A stretch of DNA of 64,000 nucleotides from Coniferiporia sulphurascens (taxonomy: Eukaryota; Basidiomycota; Agaricomycetes; Hymenochaetales; Hymenochaetaceae), in assembly GCA_002794785.1 (NCBI GenBank), contig NBBA01000014.1:310001-374000 (forward strand), in the 5' to 3' direction. This document shows positions 1-8,500 of the stretch, piece by piece; the first letter of the stretch is position 1; every line of letters begins with the position of its first letter. The notes under the pieces were generated by a model. It was not told the DNA's origin and ran no database searches. It saw only the letters and a list, made by a program, of their open reading frames with translations. Both the position numbers and the translations under genes were made by a program.

Positions 1-50
1 TCTAGCAATATCATTTTAACAGTAGATTCTAATTGCGCGATTCTTGATAG

Positions 51-208
51 GACTGGCGAACATGGGATATACAGTGAGAATTAACACGAGTAACAAGGAG
101 AACAACCGCTTCACTTGGAAGATATATCATGGGGCCAATCTGTTCAGTGAATCGAATGGTGCGCAGACACTTGAACAGATGGTTCAGGAGTTGAGGTCCA
201 GCCCGTGA
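51..208 (+). CDS. Unassigned small protein, copy A (second exon only, 5' end outside window)
   Basis: This is the 158-bp second exon of a two-exon small gene also present at 1385-1657, 2383-2654 and 4211-4472. It starts after an AG acceptor at 49-50 and reads LANMGYTVRINTSNKENN onwards to a TGA at 206-208, ending in a QELRSSP tail. The first 50 bp of the window match the intron of copy B, so the first exon should lie about 16 bp left of the window. The protein has no signal peptide, membrane segment or motif I recognise. It is polar, with an Asn/Lys-rich centre and a Gln/Glu-rich end. Confidence 0.7.
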
Positions 209-279
209 ACGGGCGGTATAAACATGGGGTTAGGCTCCGCTGCGATGTGTATTAGAATACACTTCATAAATAGATCCAT

Positions 280-1313
280 GGGCTAGTGAGCAAGGCTGGG
301 GTCCTTGTTTGACGACGAGTCGGTTGCGACTGGCGGGGCGAGTGAGGCCGATGTGTGCCGAACGCCGTCGCGGACACGCCGCTAGTCTGAGTACGTCACG
401 GCTACGCGTCCAACTCATGGCTTGCGTACATCGCATCTGTGATCTGTCTGTGAGCTAACGACGAGACATATCGTGCTGGCTGCCCCGGCCACAACACAAT
501 AGATATGAGCGAAAAATGTGGACCGTGACAAGGGCAATTCAGTAGAGGTTAACAAACTTGAAGTTACTTGTCACAAATTATTACACGATCCATTTATCGT
601 TATCCCAAGACTTCTTGTGCTCTCCCTCTCGCTTATTCTTTCCACTCTGATATCACCTCCCCAGGGGAAAGAGAAAGAAAATCTCCCCTCGCGGGTTCAG
701 CACTGTTTTAAGTGGACACTCGGCAGCACCGCTTACTGTCACTGGCATTTCCCATTGCATCACCACATCAAGCACTGAGAACAAACTATTTCTCCACAGC
801 TACCCGCCCTTTTTTCTTGCTTTCTCGCCATCGCCATCGCCGACGACAGCAGCGCCGACGACTACAAAGCGTTAGTCCTCTGAGCCCGGTCTAGTTCAGT
901 CGTCTCAGCTCCGAGTCTGTCGTTACGTGACCTGAGTCCGGCTTTGCTTCCTTCTGTGCCCCTCTGGCTGATACCCTGCGCTTTTATTAGCGACCCTCTG
1001 GAATTCTTACAAGGCCTTTCCCGCATCACGTCGAGCCTAGTAATGGGTCATTGTTCCTCGACGTATCTTACCCGTCAAGGAACCGACTAGTGCGTCCTGC
1101 CAGGATGTACTGGCAATTTTTGCAGGCGACGCTGCAGGTGCCGGGGGCAATATACAAGGGACACAACAACATATTTGGATAAAACCTACTACATAATACG
1201 GTTTATGAAGTCTATCATGCAATCACACGACCCCATTATACAACGAAACTTTATCTCGTCTTGACTTTTAAGCACTAACCCTTGCTGCAGCTGGCTCAGT
1301 TGAATTCGGACAG
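280..1313. other. Spacer between inverted-repeat arms, no gene seen
   Basis: This unique 1-kb spacer lies between the inverted arms. It has a pyrimidine-rich tract around 610-960 and short open frames without homology or splice support. I see no convincing gene. Confidence 0.4.
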
Positions 1314-1384
1314 ATGGATCTATTTATGAGGTGTATTCTATTACACATCGCAGTGGAGCCTAACCGCATATTTATACCGCCCGT

Positions 1385-1657
1385 TCACGGGCTGGACCTC
1401 AACTCCTGAACCATCTGTTCAAGCGTCTGCGCACCATTCGATTCACTGAAAAGATTGGCTCCATGATATATCTTCCAAGTGAAACGATTGTTCTCCTTGT
1501 TACTCGTGTTAATTCTCACTGTATATCCCATGTTCGCCAGTCCTATCAAGAATCGCGCAATTAGAATCTACTGTTAAAATGATATTGCTAGACGCCAAGA
1601 GTACTTACTGGCTTTCTGGGCCTCCAGTTGCTGAGTGATTGTCTGAGTTCTGGGCAT
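1385..1657 (-). CDS. Unassigned small protein, copy B (68 aa, two exons)
   Basis: Exon 1 is 1609-1657 (49 nt) and exon 2 is 1385-1542 (158 nt), joined across a 66-bp GTAAGT..TAG intron in phase 1. The product starts MPRTQTITQQLEAQKARLAN, continues through MGYTVRINTSN and WKIYHGANLFSESN, and ends QELRSSP. All four copies in the window keep the same intron position and exon lengths, which supports a real gene. A TATA-like box and the GTGGCA dyad lie upstream at 1734-1820. I do not recognise the family. The N-terminus is Gln-rich, there is no secretion signal, and the size would suit a small regulatory or binding protein, but that is a guess. Confidence 0.72.
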
Positions 1658-1733
1658 TCTGCGAGAGTTGAGTTTGCTTTTGAAGCGGAAGAGTTGAATG
1701 AGTTGATGTACTCCAAAATGTCATCAAGGTCTC

Positions 1734-1820
1734 CTATTTATACATCACTAACATGAGCTGAGATGCACCATCCCAATCGCACGATAAGTCCTAAGAGAAA
1801 ATGTGGCAGCAATGTGCCAC
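1734..1820 (-). promoter_or_regulatory. Promoter of copy B: TATA box plus GTGGCA/TGCCAC dyad
   Basis: On the minus strand a GTATAAATAG box (1734-1743) lies about 80 bp upstream of the start codon. A dyad GTGGCA-N6-TGCCAC (1803-1820) lies 60 bp beyond it. The same pair at almost the same spacing precedes copies C and D. This is consistent with a binding site for a dimeric regulator. Confidence 0.6.
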
Positions 1821-2205
1821 AATGTGTTCCAGAATGAAAATCGGGACATACTTTGGATTTAGTTTAGTTTTGGCGTCAATGCATCAGCAATCTTAGCCTA
1901 TTTCAGTGATCAATGTGTATCATCATTGTACTAATCCCTTCTTCAAGATCGAATATGTCTTCGGCATGTGGCAAAGCCAGTTTCCGTTCTAGTGCATGAA
2001 TCTCAAACTTCGATTAGGACTAGCAAAGTCAATGTGGCAAAGTCTAACAATCGTGTTTGATCTAAGGCCAAATCCCCTTTGATAGCAGATAGCGCCATGT
2101 ATTGAAAAGGATTAGCTCAGCTGCAAAATTATTCGGTACTGCACATCATCACTCGATCCGGACATGTTTGAAGATATAGCCCAGCGTACTACATTTGAAA
2201 TACCT

Positions 2206-2298
2206 GTGGCAACTTCGTGTTGCCACATTGTTTTTCAGGCTTTTTCGCGCAAGGGCTATGGTGACGCATCTCGACCGATAGAGATGATGTATAAATAC
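2206..2298 (+). promoter_or_regulatory. Promoter of copy C: dyad plus TATA box
   Basis: GTGGCA-N9-TGCCAC (2206-2226) is followed after about 62 bp by GTATAAATAC (2289-2298), 85 bp before the ATG at 2383. The dyad spacer is longer than in copies B and D. The promoter looks intact even though the reading frame downstream has a stop. Confidence 0.55.
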
Positions 2299-2382
2299 TG
2301 TACTTAAACGACACTATGTTGTTCATCAGCTCATTCAACTCCTTATCGCAGAGACCTTCTCTACTCTCACAAAGCTCACAAA

Positions 2383-2654
2383 ATGCCTAGGACTTAGACA
2401 ATTACTCAGCAACTGGATGCTCAGAAAGCCAGTAAGTACCTCTGACGTATATTGAGCTCATTCTCTCAGTAATACTTACTACGCCATCATTTATAGGACT
2501 AGCGAACATGGGATATACAGTCAGAATCAACACGAGCAACAAGGAGAACAACAAATTCACCTGGAAGATTTATCATGGAGCCAACTTGTTCAGTGAATCA
2601 AATGGTGCACAGACACTTGAGCATATGGTTCAGGAGCTGAGGTCCAGCCCATGA
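2383..2654 (+). pseudogene. Small gene copy C with stop at codon 5
   Basis: Exon 1 (2383-2431) and exon 2 (2497-2654) have exactly the lengths of the other copies, and the splice sites are intact. Codon 5, CAG (Gln) in copies B and D, is TAG here, a single C-to-T change. The rest is open, with minor substitutions (E to D in exon 1, R to K and Q to H in exon 2). Translation could restart only at the Met in exon 2 (MGYTVRINTS), which would lose the N-terminal third. It is most likely a recent pseudogene, and stop read-through is an untested alternative. Confidence 0.7.
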
Positions 2655-3124
2655 GGAGGCTGCGGTAACAATGAGTTAGTAATGGTATAGGGTGTATGAC
2701 CCGGAACCGTAATCCACTGTGTAACCAAAGATGAATAAGAAATGTGATGAGATGCCCGTGCAATGAGTCCGAGTCGAAAGAGATGCATACCTAGATAGAG
2801 CCAGTTTCTGATGATCCAGGAGTCAGGCAGACTCCATCCAAGTTTATCCTTAGTCGAAACTCGTAGAGCTGAGCATCTAGTCAACGTTACAACGTGTGTG
2901 TACATATGGTCGCCGGTGCCCAGTCCTATATTTCGCGTTATATTTTACTCATCCTGCTCCGTATATGTTAACATATCATTTAATAACTCCGATACTGTAG
3001 GACGTACTTGAGGAAAGTACTCATACATCTTTACTGGCACGTCGTTTTGTCTGAAACGGCGATCATGTGATTACTAAGTGTGTCGATCATATGGATCGGC
3101 ACATAGTCCAAGCCACAGAAAATC
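2655..3124. other. Intergenic, no gene seen
   Basis: This is unique sequence downstream of copy C. Short open frames on both strands lack splice support or recognisable motifs. Confidence 0.35.
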
Positions 3125-3400
3125 AATGAGTCCTGGAAGACCGTAATAGACGTTCCTTGCAAGGCATGTTAGTTCTAGACTTCCTGAATATAACTAGAAG
3201 TGATGGACTGTAGTATTTCCCATTTGTGAAAGTAAAATCAACACCGTCGGACACTGAATTTAGGATTCCTAAGAGCTGTGTCTTGCTCGATAAAGTCAAC
3301 GAAGACAAGATCGATTGGTGTATCGTCCGTGACGTTAGGAGGGTTTAGGTCAATGAAGTCCTGGATTGAGAAGAATTAAATAGAGGCATAATGGATGTCG
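3125..3400 (-). pseudogene. Decayed fragment of metallophosphoesterase C-terminus
   Basis: On the minus strand this stretch resembles the last exon of the phosphoesterase gene at 8501-11130. The DNA around 3285-3350 follows the same order of words as 8625-8690 (cgataaagtc, acgaagac). A translated stretch ending in KYYSPSLLVIF aligns with [12 protein letters not shown] of the intact gene, and the DFIE segment is also recognisable. The frame is broken by stops and shifts and no other exons were found nearby. It is a relic of a duplication, about 5 kb from the intact copy. Confidence 0.55.
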
Positions 3401-4050
3401 CCTCTAATTCCGGCCACGACTAAGGGGAAAAGGGAGAGCTCGGCGAATAGACGGAAGCATGAAATACTGAAACCGATCAATGTCGGGACTCGGAGTAGCA
3501 CATCCGAGTGTAAGACATTCTGCCACAAGCTTCTCCGTTGTGCTGTCTCTTTCCGTAGTTTACCTTAATCACTCGATTTGCTTCCCTTAGACGTGTCCGC
3601 GCGCGTACAATTATTCTTTGCAAGTATTAAGAATCACACGGTCTTCTTTATCCTCTTGATTATTTGTCACCGGAGGTACAGTACCTGTCTTGAAGTTGAC
3701 GAAAACCTTTGCAGGGGCATGTTGCCGCGACATGCGTCGATGTTTTTATCCACAGCGAAACACGTTTCGAAATTGGTGTGCCGAGTAATGCGATTTGTCT
3801 TAGCTTGTTGCGTATTATGCACAATTTTACCCCATCTTTATGTCTTTGCTTCATGACAAAGTCCTTACAAGCTCAAATTGGACTAGCAAAGACAATGTGG
3901 CACAAACCGAGAAACGTGCCATTTTCTGAATGCCCAATGGTGATGCAGAGTGAATGTTAGAGAAAGTTAGACTCACCACATTGTCCAGTGTATACCAACT
4001 TGAATGCCAAAAATGGCTTTAGCTCCTAATTAAAAGGCTTGAAACACATT
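3401..4050. other. Intergenic with extra TGTGGCA half-sites
   Basis: No gene is visible. A segment near 3881-3900 (gactagcaaa followed by caatgtggca) is also found near 2018-2040 upstream of copy C, so part of the upstream region was duplicated with the small gene. Confidence 0.35.
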
Positions 4051-4137
4051 GTGGCACATACTGCCACATTTAGTTTCCACGAAGACTGCGGTCGCTCTAC
4101 CGCTAGCCTTTAGCAAGTTCTGGAGTTGTATAAATAC
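4051..4137 (+). promoter_or_regulatory. Promoter of copy D: dyad plus TATA box
   Basis: GTGGCACATACTGCCAC (4051-4067, a 6-bp dyad with a 5-bp spacer) is followed after 60 bp by GTATAAATAC (4128-4137), about 73 bp before the ATG at 4211. The sequence around the dyad is nearly the same as at copy B. Confidence 0.6.
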
Positions 4138-4210
4138 GAGGATAGATAGTGACTTTGACTGCATCAACTCATCAGCTCTCCGTTTTTCAAACAAACACAA
4201 CTCGCACAAA

Positions 4211-4472
4211 ATGCCTAGAACTCAGACAATAACTCAGCAGCTAGAGGCCCAGAAGGCTCGTAAGTATACTCATTCATACTCTGGATTCAAAATGATTGAT
4301 CTCCCATCCGTTAGGTTTAGCAAACATGGGCTACACAGTCAGAATAAACACCAGTAACAAAGAGAACAACAGGTTTACCTGGAAGCTCTATCACGGAGCC
4401 AACCTATTCAGTGAATCAAATAGTGCACAGACGCTCGAGCAAATGGTTCAAGAGCTAAAGACAAGCCCCTAG
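4211..4472 (+). CDS. Unassigned small protein, copy D (68 aa, two exons)
   Basis: Exon 1 is 4211-4259 and exon 2 is 4315-4472, with a 55-bp GTAAGT..TAG intron in phase 1. The joined frame gives 68 residues: MPRTQTITQQLEAQKARL at the start, then NTSNKENNRFTWKLYHG, and a QELKTSP end. It differs from copies A and B at only a few residues (I/L, G/S, R/K), although the silent sites differ more, which suggests purifying selection. Function is unknown. With no signal peptide it is probably intracellular. Confidence 0.75.
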
Positions 4473-5710
4473 ATAAGCACAATGACAAGGAGAGACTCGG
4501 AAGAGTCTAACGACTTAAATCCAGACAGTTAGACACCGACTACCGAAGTGCATCTTCGTATACAGCTCGTGATCCATCCCTGTGAACTTATTTGAACCAG
4601 TTAATTGGGCTTAATATATATCTGCTTGATAATAAACAGCCTCAACTTGAAGTTCAGTTTGAAGAAGTGGTAGGAGCTTACCTCGGCCCGTAGATTTAAA
4701 GGGTCATGATGACAAATGCTTTACTGTGTACTAAGTCTGGTTGTACAGGTACGCTCCTACTATAAGCATCGGCTTACCCAACACATAATGGTCTAAGGTA
4801 AAACCATGGGGCCGGTTTCATACGATGCTATGATGGGCGAGGCAAGGTTTGGGATAAAATCATTATGAATCATTCTCACTGAGCTGCTTCCAATGCGATG
4901 GTGATGTGCCCGAGGTATTCCATACAATGTCCACACAACAGAAGCGATGGTTGAACGCATAGATGCCATCAAAATTTAGAGGTGGGAATCCATACCCTGT
5001 TTTCAAGCTACGCAAGCGTATGGAAGTAAAATTCATAAAGGGAAAGTGGCTACGGGTAGATAAACTCGGGGTAGCGGGATCATTTTACTATATTTAGATG
5101 CATCGGCACAGATGCCGTCGGCTCGGCATCACCATCGAAAAACTTGTTATCGCACACGATGCATCACAATTCGCGTCCATTTTTCGAAGTTCAGTAAACA
5201 GATTTTATCGCAGTCTGCCATCGTGAAAGTACCCATGGACATGTGGATCTGAAGTGCAGACCTAGCTATCAGACTTCAAAGCTGGACATATGGCACCTCC
5301 TGGCAGATACTTACGACGAGTCGGTGACGAACCTGCCACATTAGTGTTTGGAAAGCACTTGACCTGTTGACGGACTTTCTGATCCAGAGCAAGGTTTAGT
5401 TCAGTCTGTGATTCCGAGGCATACTATTCGCTGTCCATTGGCAACTGTATTATTCCAAAAATAAGTTCTGATAGGATGGAGCCTCGATGCGGCCTCAGAA
5501 CTATTTTGTCTTTGCACTGAAGACAGTTGGTACTACGCCGGAATTCTGACCTTCAAGGCGACTACAGACCTGGAAATGGGGTCAGACCTTCTCGTCGGAT
5601 CTAGGAACATACCGTCCAGTTACACATGCTATTCTTACTCTGTGGGCAATGAAGATTAGGCAGTGCCCTCACAACAAGTCCTCCGGGTATTCGCAGCCTA
5701 AGGCTCACTG
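4473..5710. other. Intergenic, no gene seen
   Basis: This is unique sequence with frequent stops in all frames, and no gene or repeat was recognised. Confidence 0.4.
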
Positions 5711-5711
5711 G

Positions 5712-5719
5712 TATATAAG
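5712..5719 (+). promoter_or_regulatory. TATA box of DUF6534 gene
   Basis: TATATAAG lies about 53 bp upstream of the ATG at 5773, which itself sits in a good context (accaccATGG). Confidence 0.5.
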
Positions 5720-5772
5720 GGGAGCCGAAAAATGCCAATGCACTGCGTAAACTGTCCCCTCTTCAAACCACC

Positions 5773-7804
5773 ATGGACTCAGAATCCCCCGAACTTGCCG
5801 CCGAACTCTTCAGCGCTTTCAAGACAGCGCTTTCGAGTGCTTTCATCGGTTACAGTGTAGCCACAACGCAAGTGTTTTGTCTTGCTGCCCTTCGCAGATG
5901 TGTACTGAACCATCTCTGCTCGACAGACTGTACGGGATTACCTGCCTCCAACTCTATCTCTACTACCGTAACCACTGGAAAGACCATATACTAAGGAAAA
6001 TTCTGGTATGAGCTTCGCTGCTGGCCTGTGATTGATCTTACTTGTTGCGCTTTAGGTCGGCGTCCTATGGTTCGCAAAACTCTTATTGTTTTTTTCTCAA
6101 GTAACTTACGTCCGCAACTTCAAAGGGTCCTCGATACTCTCGCAACGGCTATGGTCGCTCATACATTGTTCGTTTATCTGGTCCTTAAGCTCGGAGAAAC
6201 AAACGCTACATTCGTTATCCCATGGTATGAGCTACACGTCGATGAAAGTGTATGAACTAAACACCTGCCGGATATTAGGAGCTATGCTGTTAGTTTTCTG
6301 TTTCATCACCTTTGCTTCAAGTTACACGTAAGCTCACGTGAAAGCAGCTTCAGACAGAGACGGTGGTACGTGATCTGCCACCCATTATAAACGCCGTCTA
6401 AACTAATTTGCAACGTAGGATATGATTACGTTTATCACACAGAAGTTCGCAGCTTTTATCTAATTTACTCGACTCATTGTTAATAATATCTATTTAGCTA
6501 TTTTGCATGGCAAATTTGGAAAGGTGAGAGGAGGCCGTACGGATTCAGGTTACTACCAGCATTACTGAACCAGGTTTCAGTCAGCAGAAATAGATTTGTG
6601 GTCGCATTTATTGTCAGTATCAACTTGGTGTGTTCATAAATCTGAGTCTGATCCAGACGATGTTGTGGACAGGTATTCCTGGCTACGTGCGCACTAGGTA
6701 TGTATTGGCCATAACAATAAATCAATTACTTACTTCATATCCGTAGGATTGGACGTAGGTAGGGAACTCAACCTATAATCTCCATCTTGGGGCTTAAATT
6801 ATTGTCCGATTTTTCGTTAGAGGTGGTGGTTCATCTGTGAGTCTCAGGAAATTGTATCCTGATTCCCAGCGAAGATCTCACCTTTCTCGCAGATTTCGCG
6901 ATCCATCGGAGCTCTCGTTGGCAGATCCAAAAGTCTGGGTTCGTATGATATACTTCATAAGGCATATAGCGATCTCACTTATAATAGGTCACCGGGAGTA
7001 CCGTTCAAGGCCTCGACGCTCTTTGCGACATTGTCATTATGATCTGCTTCATCTACTACTTGAACTCGTTCCGTACCGGGGTCAAGCAGTGAGATTTCCA
7101 CTTCACCTGCCAATGCCGGATGGTATTGATGAATTCACTGACAGCACCGAACGCGTTATTGATAGCCTGGTGATATATGCCGTCACAAGGGGCATCTTTA
7201 CTGTGTGAGTAACAAGAAGAAAAAGCAAAGGACATATGACCGGTACTCTACAAACTAACGCGTACACTGCAGGGTGACGCAGGTTGTATTCGTATCTCTG
7301 GTTAGTAATGGTAGTTGTGTCCCTGGCCCTCATTACTGAAGCGCGCTGTCCTAGGACGTTGCATTCCCGGGACAAGTGTACTGGCTGCCCTTTCAACAAA
7401 CAGTTGGAAAATGTAAGTTTCTATGCGCCGTATTTTTGTGGCACGAAATTGATAAGAGACCATACAGTATATGTGAACTCGGTTTTAGCATCGTAAGATC
7501 AGCACTTTTTCTTCTTGACAACGCTAACAAGCCAATGACCATAAAGTCTGAACGCCAGACAATCCTTGCAGGCACCCACTACGATAAACTTTAGCGAGCC
7601 TCTTTCGCAGAAAGAACGGTATGTATCTCAGTTAAACCGTGGATGCTCCGTGTGCAGGGCGTAAGCTGACTGCAACACCATATTAATCCCCAAATGCTTG
7701 TTAGGCAGAAACAGAGCATCGTTCCTCCCATGTCCTTCATCAGTAGCGAAGAATGGGCACGGAGTTGCATTGATGAGTCCGGTTCCGAGCTGGTGGGTCT
7801 TTAA
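5773..7804 (+). CDS. DUF6534-family multi-pass membrane protein (spliced, many introns)
   Basis: Reading spliced frames recovers the hallmarks of the fungal DUF6534 family in order: LYGITCLQLYLYYRNHW (about 5930-5990), VGVLW joined to VLDTLATAMVAHTLFVYLV across an intron with a GTTCGC donor, YFAWQIWKVSRNRFVVAFIV, ALCDIVIMICFIYYL, SFRTGVKHTERVIDSLVIYA, VYWLPFQQTVGKLYVNSVLA and SLNARQSLQAP, then a soluble tail that stops at 7802-7804. Predicted topology is about seven membrane helices with a cytosolic tail. The role of the family is unknown. Two parts are unresolved: the join between exon 1 (MDSESPELAAELFSAFK) and the second exon, where no canonical donor gives the right phase, and the 6620-6990 region. 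It may be intact or recently damaged. Confidence 0.6.
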
Positions 7805-8500
7805 TCGTGTGAAGGGATGAAAAAGGACTCAATCGTGTCGATAGGCATCCGTCCCTACCTTGAGCCATGTTTGAAGATACTATCAACAGGCCCAAAGCGG
7901 ACGCTGGATAATAATCCTAGGTCTTGAATTTTTACTGTCGGCTATGTAAGGCCTGACTTGTAGCGATGAGTTGTTGTTAAGCTTCGTATGTGGAGTATAC
8001 GAAGTGTTCGGACGGTTACCCCGCCCAGAAATTGTACCTGAATCCGTCTTATTCAATCTGCTGAGGCCTGTGAATTAGTCAAAAGACATTTCTGCCGGCA
8101 ATCGTTTTGGGTGCTGAACTGTTGAATACATTTATGTGTCAGAATTGATCACGTAATGATGCTTCCGCTCAATTCCTCAGTTTCCAAGCTGTTCTATTTG
8201 CTTGTAACTGTGAACCCAGTTACCCCGCCAACGTGCTTGATGCACATTGACGAAGTTCCAGGTACAACTTTGTACTGACCAAGAAGGAGATGGAGAGCTA
8301 TTCTCGTTTGAAACCTAAATGCAAGGTGGCGCCGCATATTATTTATGAATACAATAGTTAACATTCATGTAGTAGCAAAGATACCGAGTGAATTGGGAGC
8401 CGTTGCCTTCGAGCGCACAACTACCTTTATGCTAACATCAAGCAGCCACCTGTTTCTGCGGTGAATCAACTGGCCACCTCTGTATTTTTCCTTGCATGGT
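7805..8500. other. Intergenic between convergent genes
   Basis: This is the 3' region shared by the DUF6534 gene (+) and the phosphoesterase gene (-). No gene was recognised. Confidence 0.4.

Larger units (their letters stand above)
1..1592. repeat. Inverted duplication of the small-gene locus (arms 1-279 and 1314-1592)
   Basis: Positions 1-279 are repeated in reverse complement at 1314-1592 with few mismatches. Each arm carries the second exon of the unassigned small gene, part of its intron, and about 70 bp downstream of its stop codon. The left arm is cut by the window edge inside the intron, so the duplication probably runs further left. The 1.03-kb spacer between the arms is not repeated. 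The two proteins encoded by the arms are almost identical, so the duplication is recent or kept similar by gene conversion. Confidence 0.93.
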
